DNA of 64,000 nt from Alkalihalobacillus alcalophilus ATCC 27647 = CGMCC 1.3604. GTDB lineage: Bacteria > Bacillota > Bacilli > Bacillales > Bacillaceae_D. Position numbers and translations under genes: made by a program. The DNA lies in NCBI RefSeq assembly GCF_000292245.2, contig NZ_ALPT02000017.1:1-64000 (forward strand), written 5' to 3'. The notes under the pieces are model-generated. The model was not told the origin of the DNA and searched no databases. It saw only the letters and a list, made by a program, of their open reading frames with translations. Positions 33,638 through 42,143 of the stretch are shown in pieces; the first letter of the stretch is position 1, and each line of letters opens with the position of its first letter.

Positions 33638-35137
33638 TTATTTCACTGCTTTTTCTTGATTCGGTTTACCTTTTGGTAAGGCAAGAACAAAAACTAAACT
33701 CACAATCGCCAACATGACTAACATCATAAATAGCCATTGGTATCCAGATGATAAACCATTTTGTAAAATCGACTGCTCCAATGAGGAAAGAGCTGCCAAT
33801 TGTTCTCCTTCTAACAAAGCACTTACTGCATCAAGCGACGGTTCAAAACTTAATTGCTCGTGATGTTCTTCTAGTGATTGTTTAATACGATAGTTAAGGA
33901 TGCCGCCAAGAAAAGCAACTCCTACACTTCCTCCTAATTGACGCATAAACAAATTAAGCGACGTCGCTTCTCCTCTAATATTCCAAGGTACCGTTGATTG
34001 AATCGAAACGATAAATGTCGTTGTCATAAATCCCATCCCGACTCCAATAAAAAACGAGCCGAAAGCCGCGATAAGAGCAAATGGAAGAACATTTAATAGA
34101 ACATAACAAATGGAGCCGACGACAAGACTAACTCCTCCAATGACAGCGGTCGTACGAAACCCCGTCTTTAGCATCATTCTTCCAGCAATCATTGCCGAAA
34201 GTGGCCAGCCAATCGATATAACGGTTAACGTTAACCCGGCAACTAATGGTGTAGCGAACAATGACCCTTGTACAAAAGTCGGTAAAAAACTTGAAATCGC
34301 GAGTAAAATGGCTCCAGCTGTAAATGAAGCAATATTAGCGATTCGCACCCCTTTTTCTTTCCATAACGACAGCGTCATAATTGGTTCTGCAGCTCTTTTT
34401 TCCTGCTTCAAAAACAAATAAAAGCTACTACAAGATAAAAGCAATAGTAACCAAAAGATAGCATCTGTCCAATACCAGCTTGTTCCTGTTTGAATAAATA
34501 GGATCATTGCTGGAGCAATCGCTAATAATAACAAAATGGCTCCTCCATAATCAATCTGTTTTTTCGATTGACTAACGGGTTCTTTTAAATAAATGAGGAT
34601 AATCACGACCGCTAAAATACCAAGTGGAATGTTTACCCAAAATACCCAAGACCAGTGTAAATATGTAACGATTGTCGCTCCAATAATCGGTCCAGCTACC
34701 GCAGAAATTCCCCAAACGCTTGATAAATAACCTTGAATGTTCGCACGTTCTTCTTTTGTATAAATATCACCAACAATCGTCGTCGCCATTGGCTGAACAG
34801 CACCTGCTCCAATTCCCTGTATTAAGCGACTAATAATAAGCATTTCCATTGAGGTGGAAAAACCGCATAATAAGGAACCTAATAAAAAGAAAAACATTCC
34901 AATAGCAAATATTCTTTTCCTTCCATACATATCGGCAAGTTTCCCATAAATCGGTATTGTCATCACTTGCATAAGCAAATACGCAGAAAATACCCAACTA
35001 AATAGGGAGAACCCCCCTAAATCCACAACAATCCCTGGCATAACGGTTGCGACGATCGTTGCTTCAACTGCTGACACAAACATCGCCAGCATAATAGCAA
35101 ATAATATTAACGGTCTCTTTGATTGTTTGTCCAACAT
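33638..35137 (-). CDS. MFS multidrug exporter, DHA2 (EmrB/QacA) family, 14 membrane segments
   Basis: Product of 499 aa from ATG 35137 behind GGGAGAGA (an ATG 12 bp upstream precedes that site). Motif A between TM2 and TM3 is YGKLADMYGRKRIFAIGM; motif C in TM5 is VWGISAVAGPIIGATIV, typical of antiporters. The TM1 motif D1 (FVSAVEATIVATVMPGIVVD) marks the DHA2 14-TM drug/proton antiporters. Fourteen hydrophobic segments can be counted. No local regulator; substrate unknown. Confidence 0.9.
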   Translation of the reverse strand: MLDKQSKRPLILFAIMLAMFVSAVEATIVATVMPGIVVDLGGFSLFSWVFSAYLLMQVMTIPIYGKLADMYGRKRIFAIGMFFFLLGSLLCGFSTSMEMLIISRLIQGIGAGAVQPMATTIVGDIYTKEERANIQGYLSSVWGISAVAGPIIGATIVTYLHWSWVFWVNIPLGILAVVIILIYLKEPVSQSKKQIDYGGAILLLLAIAPAMILFIQTGTSWYWTDAIFWLLLLLSCSSFYLFLKQEKRAAEPIMTLSLWKEKGVRIANIASFTAGAILLAISSFLPTFVQGSLFATPLVAGLTLTVISIGWPLSAMIAGRMMLKTGFRTTAVIGGVSLVVGSICYVLLNVLPFALIAAFGSFFIGVGMGFMTTTFIVSIQSTVPWNIRGEATSLNLFMRQLGGSVGVAFLGGILNYRIKQSLEEHHEQLSFEPSLDAVSALLEGEQLAALSSLEQSILQNGLSSGYQWLFMMLVMLAIVSLVFVLALPKGKPNQEKAVK

Positions 35138-35287
35138 TCTCTCTCCCATAACAAAATACGTCTATATTTTTTAACTTTTATCTCTTTCTATCATAAACGG
35201 TTTTTACTAGAATTTATACCGCTAGCTTTGTTTATCTATCTTTCTAACTGAAAGTACCCATATTACACATCTATATTCAAAAAACAA

Positions 35288-35326
35288 AAGCCAAACTCCT
35301 TTCCTTTTGGATAAGAAATTTGGCTT
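35288..35326 (-). terminator. Terminator of mtnN-yrhC
   Basis: Minus strand: AAGCCAAATTTCTTATCC pairs with GGAAAGGAGTTTGGCTT, followed by TTGTTTTTTG. Confidence 0.75.
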
Positions 35327-35406
35327 GGCTGAATTTAATTAAGTGTATGCATTTTATTTAATGTTTAGAAGCAAAAATTTGAATCATTTCATGCAGCCAC
35401 TTCATG

Positions 35407-35640
35407 TCATTTGTCATAAAGCTCTGATTCTGCTTTTTTAGTGAAATAATGACAGAGGCAAGCAAAAGTAAGCATGATAAAAACTCCAACAATTAACAGA
35501 GGAGACACCCAAGGTGCTTTTCCTTCAACTGGAACAATAATACCTAGAAATAAAATCGTACTTAGTGAAAGTAAAATAAAACGAAATCGATTATAGTCAT
35601 CTATTTTTCCTTCTAACTCTTGTAATTCTTTTTCATTCAT
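35407..35640 (-). CDS. yrhC: YrhC-family small membrane protein
   Basis: Product of 77 aa: charged N-terminus (NEKELQELEGKIDDYNRFRF), two membrane segments (about 22-38 and 45-66), short tail. It matches the YrhC family of Bacillus, which lies in the mtnN-mccA-mccB-yrhC operon of B. subtilis. Here mccA and mccB are absent and yrhC directly follows mtnN by 95 bp. Function unknown. An AGGAGGGGAG site precedes the ATG. Confidence 0.8.
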   Translation of the reverse strand: MNEKELQELEGKIDDYNRFRFILLSLSTILFLGIIVPVEGKAPWVSPLLIVGVFIMLTFACLCHYFTKKAESELYDK

Positions 35641-35735
35641 TAGGCTCCCCTCCTATCTAGTTCCCATTTTAACATGAAAGATTCATATAAATAGTGGGAA
35701 CAGACGGGAGATGAGGAGAGTTTTACCAAAAAAAA

Positions 35736-36425
35736 TTAGATGCTTTCAATCATTAACAAAACTTGTTTCGCCGAATGAACGGAAGCTTTTTCTAAAAACT
35801 GCTCATAAGAAAGTTTCGCCTCTTGACCTGCGATATCAGATAATGAGCGAATAATAACAAAAGGAGTTCCGAATTGATGACAAACTTGAGCAATCGCTCC
35901 CGCTTCCATTTCTGCACAAGCTGGTTCATTAAAAATCTCCTTTAACTCAAGAACACGGTTATGGTCGCTCATAAAAGAATCACCGGATAAAATTAATCCT
36001 GGTACTGAAGGAACACCGACCTTCTTAGCAGCTTCAGTTGCAAGAGTTACTAATTCTTGAGCTGGTTGATAATAAGCCGGCATTTGAGGCACCTGGCCAA
36101 ATTCATAACCGAAAACCGTTGCATCGACATCATTGTAACGAACCTCTGTTGAAATGACAATATCTCCAACCTTTAGGGACTCGTTAAAGCCACCAGCCGA
36201 ACCCGTGTTAATAATCGCTTTTGGTTTAAACAGCTGAATCAATAAAGTCGTTCCAACTGCAGCATTCACTTTTCCAATCCCCGATTTTAAAAGTACGACT
36301 TCTTTTCCATTCATCGTCCCTTGATGAAATTCACAGCCAGCAATTGTTGTATCAACTCGATTGTCAATTTTGCTTTTTAATAATTCTACTTCTTCTTCCA
36401 TTGCTCCAATAATTCCAATTGTCAC
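35736..36425 (-). CDS. mtnN: 5'-methylthioadenosine/S-adenosylhomocysteine nucleosidase
   Basis: Product of 229 aa, standard length. It splits MTA and SAH to adenine and the thioribose or ribosylhomocysteine in the SAM recycling route. Motifs: IGIIGAMEEEVELLK (catalytic Glu), GSAGGFNESLKVGDIVIST, and CAEMEAGAIAQVCHQFGTPF plus IIRSLSDIA (catalytic Asp). Start is GTG 36425 behind AAGGTGG. Followed by yrhC. Confidence 0.95.
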   Translation of the reverse strand: MTIGIIGAMEEEVELLKSKIDNRVDTTIAGCEFHQGTMNGKEVVLLKSGIGKVNAAVGTTLLIQLFKPKAIINTGSAGGFNESLKVGDIVISTEVRYNDVDATVFGYEFGQVPQMPAYYQPAQELVTLATEAAKKVGVPSVPGLILSGDSFMSDHNRVLELKEIFNEPACAEMEAGAIAQVCHQFGTPFVIIRSLSDIAGQEAKLSYEQFLEKASVHSAKQVLLMIESI

Positions 36426-36656
36426 TTACTTTACCACCTTTATTTATTTTTAAAGTATTTGTATTTATCACTTACAAATTTTTTATTGAGCCCTATTAGG
36501 CTAATTCCTTACAAGTATACACATTTTTTTAATAAAAATCATGTCTGAAAGGAGATTACGTCGCTGATTTTGACTTAGAGTCCTTATTATTCATCGTATC
36601 TAGCGGACTTCCGTAAGCCGGTACTCAATCAACACCACTCATATATCCGATCAGTG

Positions 36657-36825
36657 CCTTTTGATTTCCTTTGCGGCTCTGATTCGATGGCTTTGGACTT
36701 CATTGACAGCCTTTGATTCCCTTTCCGGCCCTTATTCACTCGCTTCCGGCTTCATTCACACCTTTTGATTCCCTTTGCCTATCTTTTTCAACTGCTTTCA
36801 GCTTCATAGGGGACCTTTTCGATAA
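36657..36825. repeat. Degenerate 51-53-bp minisatellite, about 3.2 units
   Basis: CCTTTTGATTYCCTTTGC-like starts at 36657, 36710, 36761 and 36814 (spacings 53, 51, 53). Units share CTTTGATTCCCTTT and GCTTCATT. Further decayed units may precede it. It lies between mtnN and yrrS, with no gene in 36426-36933. Confidence 0.7.
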
Positions 36826-36849
36826 GTGATAGGCCCTTAAAAACTAATC

Positions 36850-36892
36850 AAAGCCGATGTCTTTTACTGCGTGTAAAAGACATCGGCTTTTT
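36850..36892. terminator. Strong hairpin terminator downstream of yrrS
   Basis: Perfect 18-bp stem (AAAGCCGATGTCTTTTAC and its complement) with a very short loop. T-runs occur on both sides, the clearer one on the plus side. It resembles the hairpins at 57875 and 61099 in design. Confidence 0.82.
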
Positions 36893-36933
36893 CTATTTAA
36901 GGGCTGATGAACCAGCCTGTTTTCATATAATGT

Positions 36934-37554
36934 TTAACGGTATGGGTTGCTGTCTAATTGTTTTTTCTCCAGTGGTTGCCAGCCTTCTCCTTCGACAAAT
37001 TCCATTAGGATTTCATATGGTCGGTCGACATTTTCACGGTCGGATACAACTCCTTTGACGCGGTGTGAACTACCACCATTTCCAATAAACCAGACCGTCA
37101 TATTATCCTCACTTAAACCTGTTGCATATCGAAGGGCTCTTTCTTTTTCCTGCCAATTTAAGCTCCCTTTATTAAAATCATGGACGTAAGCACCCGATTG
37201 ATTCGTTCCTACTGGCTCCCACTCCCCGTCCTCTACTGGTTCAAGCTCACCATCTTCATCATCCTCTTCTCTTGCCTCTTCATCTTCTTCCTCTGTTGCA
37301 TTCTCATCGTCATTTGTTCCGTTTTCTTCATTTGAGTCAGTTGTTGTCTCTTCATTTGGATCTGTACCCTCTTCACTTTCTTCTAATCCCGATTCAATTT
37401 GTTGCTCTGATTCTTCTTGCCCTACTTCTGTTGAGGTTGGCTTAAAGATTTGCCATGCAAACACTCCTATTAAAGCAATCACTACAACTATCGATATATT
37501 TAAAAGCTGATTTAAGCGCTGTTTCTTCCTGCTATCCGATCTCGATCTTTGCAT
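36934..37554 (-). CDS. yrrS: YrrS-family (DUF1510) membrane-anchored protein
   Basis: Product of 206 aa. Basic N-terminus (RSRSDSRKKQRLNQ), one membrane segment (about 17-33), a very acidic linker of about 75 residues rich in E, D, N and T, and an outer C-terminal domain of about 95 residues (WEPVGTNQSGAYVHDFNKGS; GNGGSSHRVKGVV). Same domain order as B. subtilis YrrS, which lies beside greA and pbpI. Here greA is upstream as expected but no penicillin-binding protein gene follows. Role in cell envelope inferred. AGGAGGAG site. Confidence 0.86.
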   Translation of the reverse strand: MQRSRSDSRKKQRLNQLLNISIVVVIALIGVFAWQIFKPTSTEVGQEESEQQIESGLEESEEGTDPNEETTTDSNEENGTNDDENATEEEDEEAREEDDEDGELEPVEDGEWEPVGTNQSGAYVHDFNKGSLNWQEKERALRYATGLSEDNMTVWFIGNGGSSHRVKGVVSDRENVDRPYEILMEFVEGEGWQPLEKKQLDSNPYR

Positions 37555-37830
37555 TCAACGTCTCCTCCTAAAACTATATCTATATTCATAAGTAAGAACA
37601 TTAAGGCACAGCTGATATTATCGTTAAAAAGTATAAATACCACTATGACCTAGTCCCTGCTAATGGCCTGCTTCTCGGCAAGCTTTCTTTATATTATAAC
37701 GAACTTTGAGTAAAAAAGGCAGTCGAATATTATTACGATATTGCATAAAATTATCAAAACAAAACAGACCAATAGAAAAATTCTACTAGCCTGTTATTAA
37801 AATTATTTTTAAAGGAAGGAAAGATTCCTA

Positions 37831-38307
37831 TTAGCTAATTTCTAAAATTTCTAATTCCATATCGCCAGCAGGAGTGTTTACAATCACTTTATCATTCACA
37901 GAGCGACCCAATAAACTTTTTGCCATTGGTGAGTCGTTTGAAATTTTACCTTCAGCTGGATCGGACTCTGCACTACCAACGATTGTATATACTTCTTCTT
38001 CTCCATCAGGAAGCTCGATAAATTTAACGGTTTTACCTAAAGAAACGACATTACTTCCGCCCTCTTCATCTTCAATCATAACAGCGTTACGAATCATTTT
38101 TTCAATTTGAGCAATACGCCCTTCAACGAATGCCTGCTCTTCTTTTGCTGAATCGTACTCCGAGTTCTCCGATAAATCTCCAAAGCTACGTGCGATTTTG
38201 ATTCGTTCAACCACTTCTTTACGTCGTTCTGTTTTTAAATATTCTAATTCCTCTTCTAATTTACGCTTTCCATCCATTGTCATATAATGCTTTTTTTCTT
38301 CAGCCAT
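37831..38307 (-). CDS. greA: Transcription elongation factor GreA
   Basis: Product of 158 aa from ATG 38307, well placed behind GAGGAG (a GTG 9 bp upstream is too near the site). N-terminal coiled coil with the tip acidic residues ARSFGDLSENSEYDSAKEEQ, and C-terminal FKBP-like domain ending SPMAKSLLGRSVNDKVIVNT. It rescues backtracked RNA polymerase by stimulating transcript cleavage. Between udk and yrrS as in B. subtilis. Confidence 0.96.
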   Translation of the reverse strand: MAEEKKHYMTMDGKRKLEEELEYLKTERRKEVVERIKIARSFGDLSENSEYDSAKEEQAFVEGRIAQIEKMIRNAVMIEDEEGGSNVVSLGKTVKFIELPDGEEEVYTIVGSAESDPAEGKISNDSPMAKSLLGRSVNDKVIVNTPAGDMELEILEIS

Positions 38308-38512
38308 TAGTGTCACTCCTCATTAAATAAATACTGTTGTTATTTTTCTTACTAGGTTTTATTTTCTTATCCCACTTAGTGTAAAGAAGAGCTGCGTCAT
38401 TGATTACGAAGTTAGGCTGTTCTTAATTAGAACCTTTTTTTGAATGTTTCTTTCCAATCGTTTTAACTATGAATCCGCTTTACTCTTTCTTTACGTCTTT
38501 CATCTTGTAAAG

Positions 38513-38543
38513 AAGCAAGGTTGGAATCTATCCCACCTCGCTT
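38513..38543 (-). terminator. Probable terminator of udk
   Basis: Minus strand: AAGCGAGGTGGGA pairs with TTCCAACCTTGCTT around TAGA, then CTTTACAAG. The T-run is weak. Confidence 0.6.
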
Positions 38544-38554
38544 TTCTTATCCTA

Positions 38555-39190
38555 TTACAAAATGACTTTTTCTTCAATAATTGCTCTTATTTTTGTTGCC
38601 ATTAAATCAATGGCGACTCGATTTTGACCACCTTCAGGAACGATGATATCAGCGTAACGTTTCGTTGGTTCGATAAATTGTAAATGCATTGGTCGAACAA
38701 CGCCTGTATATTGATCGATAACCGATTCAATCGTACGCCCACGCTCATTAATATCACGGACGAGCCTTCGCATAATTCGTAAATCAGCATCTGTATCAAC
38801 GAATAATTTAATATCCATGATATCACGTAATCGTTCATCTTCCAAAATTAAAATACCTTCAAGTATAATGACATCTTTTGGTTCAATCTTAATCGTTTCA
38901 TTTGAACGGGTATGCTTAGCATAATCATAAACAGGTTTATCCACACTTTCACGATTCACTAGCTTTAATAAATGTTCAAGTAATAAATCATTATCAAAAG
39001 CAAGTGGATGATCATAATTCGTTTGCAAACGGTCATTAAAATCGAGATGACTTTGATCTTTATAATATGCATCTTGCTCAATTAATACAATTGATTTTTC
39101 ATTAAATTGGCAAGAAATTTCTTTAGCTACTGTTGTTTTGCCGGAGCCTGTCCCACCAGCTACACCAATGATGATTGGTTTTGACTTCAT
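38555..39190 (-). CDS. udk: Uridine kinase
   Basis: Product of 211 aa. P-loop IGVAGGTGSGKTTVAKEI (about 8-25), substrate segment EQDAYYKDQSHLDFNDR, NYDHPLAFDNDLL, and the lid RRLVRDINERGRTIESVI. It phosphorylates uridine and cytidine in pyrimidine salvage. Its ATG overlaps the trhP2 stop by 4 bp, so it is translated as part of the trmR-trhP1-trhP2-udk transcript. Confidence 0.96.
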   Translation of the reverse strand: MKSKPIIIGVAGGTGSGKTTVAKEISCQFNEKSIVLIEQDAYYKDQSHLDFNDRLQTNYDHPLAFDNDLLLEHLLKLVNRESVDKPVYDYAKHTRSNETIKIEPKDVIILEGILILEDERLRDIMDIKLFVDTDADLRIMRRLVRDINERGRTIESVIDQYTGVVRPMHLQFIEPTKRYADIIVPEGGQNRVAIDLMATKIRAIIEEKVIL

Positions 39191-40452
39191 GAACGAACCT
39201 CTCTTCTCATCATGTTTTGCGGGTAAATAGGTTTGTCCACCTTAAATTTAACAATTTGTAATGGATGTTTGGCCGCATCTAATTCTCTTCCTTTTTCATC
39301 CCATATCATTTCCACTTTTTGAACGAAATGGTCGATTTCTGGTCCGAAAAATTCTACTTCGTCCCCTTGTTTAAAATAATTTCGTTGTTGTAAGGTAACG
39401 ATTTTTGTGTGTTCATCATAATCTAGGACAAGTCCACTAAAATCATAGTTTGTCCTTTTCGGGTGATTCCCATACATTTGTTCCTTGTAAGAGGGAACAC
39501 CTTCAAAAAATTGTGGGGCAAAGTCACGATTCGCACATTTTTCGAGTTCATCTAGCCAAGACTTCTCGATCGTAAAATGATCGGGGTCAGCACAATAAGC
39601 GTCAATTACTTTACGATAAACACTTGTAACCGTTGCAACATAATGGATCGACTTCATTCTTCCTTCGACCTTTAAGCTGTCAATTCCTGCTTCGATCAGT
39701 TTTGGTATTGACTGAATCAAGTTTAAATCTTTTGGACTCATCGTATAACGAATATCATCATTTGAATAAAGGGCTTTTTCACCGTTTTCATTCGTCTCTA
39801 CTAAATCATATTCCCAACGACAGGATTGACAGCAGCCACCACGATTTGAATCGCGTGCCGTCATATGATTACTTAACACACAACGACCTGAATAAGCAAT
39901 ACACATGGCCCCATGAACGAATGTCTCAATTTCAATATCAACTTTTCGTTTCATTTCAAGCATTTCATCTAAACTTACTTCACGAGCTAAAACGACTCGA
40001 TGTAAACCCTCTTCCTTCCAGAACTTTACAGCGAGATGATTACTCAAAGATTGTTGTGTACTTAAATGAACCTCGACTTTTGGTGCTACACTTTTACATG
40101 TCTCAATAATTAAAGGGTCGGCAACGATAATACCAGAAATACCAACCTCTTGTAAACCTATTAGGTACTCTTCTAACCCCGACATGTTTTCATTATGGGC
40201 ATAAATATTCGTTGTCACATAGACTTTTGCTCCATATCTTTTCGCAAATTCAACACCTTCACGCATTTCTTCCTTCGTAAAGTTATCCGCATTGGAACGT
40301 AATCCAAATTCTTGCCCACCGATATATACGGCATCTGCTCCGTAATGTATCGCCACTTTTAGCTTTTCTAAACTACCAGCAGGTGCTAAAAGTTCAGGCT
40401 TTTTAACGATCACTCTTTTGCCTTCTTTTGTACGCTCTGCAATCATTTCCAT
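39187..40452 (-). CDS. trhP2: tRNA hydroxylation protein TrhP2 (peptidase U32 family)
   Basis: Product of 421 aa, peptidase-U32 family, counterpart of B. subtilis YrrO/TrhP2. N-terminal TIM-barrel-like domain (PELLAPAGSLEKLKVAIHYG, GADAVYIGGQEFGLRS), the signature ETFVHGAMCIAYSGRCVLSN and cysteines in GGCCQSCRWEYDL, which with Cys of the signature suit the Fe-S cluster reported in the family. With TrhP1 it makes 5-hydroxyuridine at tRNA position 34 from a prephenate-derived donor. It begins 12 bp after trhP1. Confidence 0.93.
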   Translation of the reverse strand: MEMIAERTKEGKRVIVKKPELLAPAGSLEKLKVAIHYGADAVYIGGQEFGLRSNADNFTKEEMREGVEFAKRYGAKVYVTTNIYAHNENMSGLEEYLIGLQEVGISGIIVADPLIIETCKSVAPKVEVHLSTQQSLSNHLAVKFWKEEGLHRVVLAREVSLDEMLEMKRKVDIEIETFVHGAMCIAYSGRCVLSNHMTARDSNRGGCCQSCRWEYDLVETNENGEKALYSNDDIRYTMSPKDLNLIQSIPKLIEAGIDSLKVEGRMKSIHYVATVTSVYRKVIDAYCADPDHFTIEKSWLDELEKCANRDFAPQFFEGVPSYKEQMYGNHPKRTNYDFSGLVLDYDEHTKIVTLQQRNYFKQGDEVEFFGPEIDHFVQKVEMIWDEKGRELDAAKHPLQIVKFKVDKPIYPQNMMRREVRS

Positions 40453-40464
40453 ATAGTCCTCCTA

Positions 40465-41403
40465 CTAGTAAACCGTTTCCTTAAAGAAAAACCCTGTATC
40501 GATTGTCCGATTTTCTGGTTGGATTTGTTCTATTAATTGAAGCCATTCCTCTTTTTTCTTCCCATATTCACTTTGCTTACTAACGCATAAATCAATCGCT
40601 TCACGATACAGCTGTGTTATTTTGACTAAATAATCGGTTGACTTTAAAATTCCATCTATCTTAAAGCTATCTACCTTTGCCTCAATCATTTCCTCTAATT
40701 CATCGATGATACAAATATCATGTGGACTTAATATATGGGTTCCATTTTCATCTTCAAAAATAGGATATTTGACGCCTCGCTCTGGATCAGCAAGCATCAA
40801 TCCTCTATGTTGATCCGTTCTTTCAACGGCAAGATTATTTCCTTGAAAACTCATATAATTACCAATAAGCGTCCGTTTTGATTGAAACATACAAGTAGCT
40901 CCGTGTACTTGCACCTCCAACTCTACATCTGCCTCTTCTTTCATTTCAATGATTTCATCCATGCTAAGTTCTCTTGCTAAAACCGCTCTTTTGGCCCCTT
41001 TACGCCCCCAATAGTTGGCCGTAAACCAATTGGTCGCTGTCGTTTCAGGGTTCCAATGGAGCTTCATCTGTGGAGCTTCAGAACGGACAGTCATTAAAAC
41101 AGCTGGATCACCAAAAACAATCGCATCGACTTTTGTTTCAGCTAAAAACCGGACATAATCGGCTAATTCATCAATTTTATCATTATGAAAAAGAGCATTC
41201 ATCGCCACATAGATTTTTTTTCCTAATGTGTGGGCTATTTCGGTTGCTTCTTTTACTTGTTCACGAGTAAATTCACCTGCTAACCGTAACCCATAACGTT
41301 GTTCGCCGATTATAAATGCATCGGCTCCTGCTTCACTTAAAACAGAAATCGCGTCTAAATCTTTTGGCGTCACGAGTAGCTCTGGTTTTTTTTGTTCATT
41401 CAA
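40465..41403 (-). CDS. trhP1: tRNA hydroxylation protein TrhP1 (peptidase U32 family)
   Basis: Product of about 312 aa, shorter U32 paralogue like B. subtilis YrrN/TrhP1. PELLVTPKDLDAISVLSEAG and GADAFIIGEQRYGLRLAGEF match the family start; the second signature is VQVHGATCMFQSKRTLIGNY. It lacks the cysteine-rich CCQSCR segment of TrhP2. TTG 41403 behind GAAGGTG is preferred to GTG 41412, which abuts the ribosome site. Partner of TrhP2 in 5-hydroxyuridine formation; lies between trmR and trhP2. Confidence 0.9.
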   Translation of the reverse strand: MNEQKKPELLVTPKDLDAISVLSEAGADAFIIGEQRYGLRLAGEFTREQVKEATEIAHTLGKKIYVAMNALFHNDKIDELADYVRFLAETKVDAIVFGDPAVLMTVRSEAPQMKLHWNPETTATNWFTANYWGRKGAKRAVLARELSMDEIIEMKEEADVELEVQVHGATCMFQSKRTLIGNYMSFQGNNLAVERTDQHRGLMLADPERGVKYPIFEDENGTHILSPHDICIIDELEEMIEAKVDSFKIDGILKSTDYLVKITQLYREAIDLCVSKQSEYGKKKEEWLQLIEQIQPENRTIDTGFFFKETVY

Positions 41404-41417
41404 AACAGACACCTTCT

Positions 41418-42056
41418 TTATTTTTTAATACTAATCGCTAACCCATCTCCTACCGGAAGGATTCTCGTATCATAATCTGGATGCAACATTAGCGATTCAT
41501 TGTATCGCTGCAGCTTCTTAACCATCCCTCTTAAACGTTTACTCTCCACTTCTACTTCCGTCACGAGTCCTCTAAATAAAACATTATCAGAAAAAATAAT
41601 ACCACCTGATCTTACTTTTTGGCTATACAAATCAAAAAAACGCTGATATTGACCTTTGGCAGCATCAATAAATAATACATCAAAGTCAGCTTCTGGTTCA
41701 AGTGATTCAAATATGTCTAACGCATCTCCAAAATGTATCTGAATCCGCTCAGTCAGGCCCAAATCTGAGACATTTTTTTTCGCTTCTAAATATCTCGGTT
41801 CATCACGTTCAATCGTCACAACGGTTACTTCAGGCAAACTAGTCGCCATCCGAATCGCTGAATATCCAATAGCCGTTCCAATTTCGAGAATTCGTTTCGG
41901 TTGCACTAATTTGAGTTGTTGTAACAAACATTCCATCCCAACTAAATCCATTATCGGCACATCATGTTCAAGAGCATAAGCTTCGATTGCTTCTATTTTT
42001 TCACCACGTCTGGGAGCAAGTTTTTTTAGATAAGCTTCTATTTTTTCATCAATCAT
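41418..42056 (-). CDS. trmR: tRNA 5-hydroxyuridine methyltransferase TrmR
   Basis: Product of 212 aa, class I SAM methyltransferase of the O-methyltransferase-3 type. SAM motif I RILEIGTAIGYSAIRMA, motif with VVTIERDEPRY (ribose acid), and metal/catalytic segment DVLFIDAAKGQYQ. It matches B. subtilis YrrM/TrmR, which turns 5-hydroxyuridine-34 of tRNA into 5-methoxyuridine. The two TrhP genes that make its substrate follow in the same operon. GAGGTG site before the ATG. Confidence 0.93.
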   Translation of the reverse strand: MIDEKIEAYLKKLAPRRGEKIEAIEAYALEHDVPIMDLVGMECLLQQLKLVQPKRILEIGTAIGYSAIRMATSLPEVTVVTIERDEPRYLEAKKNVSDLGLTERIQIHFGDALDIFESLEPEADFDVLFIDAAKGQYQRFFDLYSQKVRSGGIIFSDNVLFRGLVTEVEVESKRLRGMVKKLQRYNESLMLHPDYDTRILPVGDGLAISIKK

Positions 42057-42143
42057 ATGTTCACCTCTTATTCTCCATTATGCCTTCTCTTAGTGTATTC
42101 AAACAGAAGGAATGTGAATGATTTCATCCACATCCCCTCATTT

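Noticed and set aside
36426..36933. SAM riboswitch near mtnN
   Set aside because: No S-box core found; the stretch is a degenerate minisatellite plus a terminator.
39633..40109. 158-codon plus-strand frame opposite trhP2
   Set aside because: Shadow of a conserved gene; no ribosome site.
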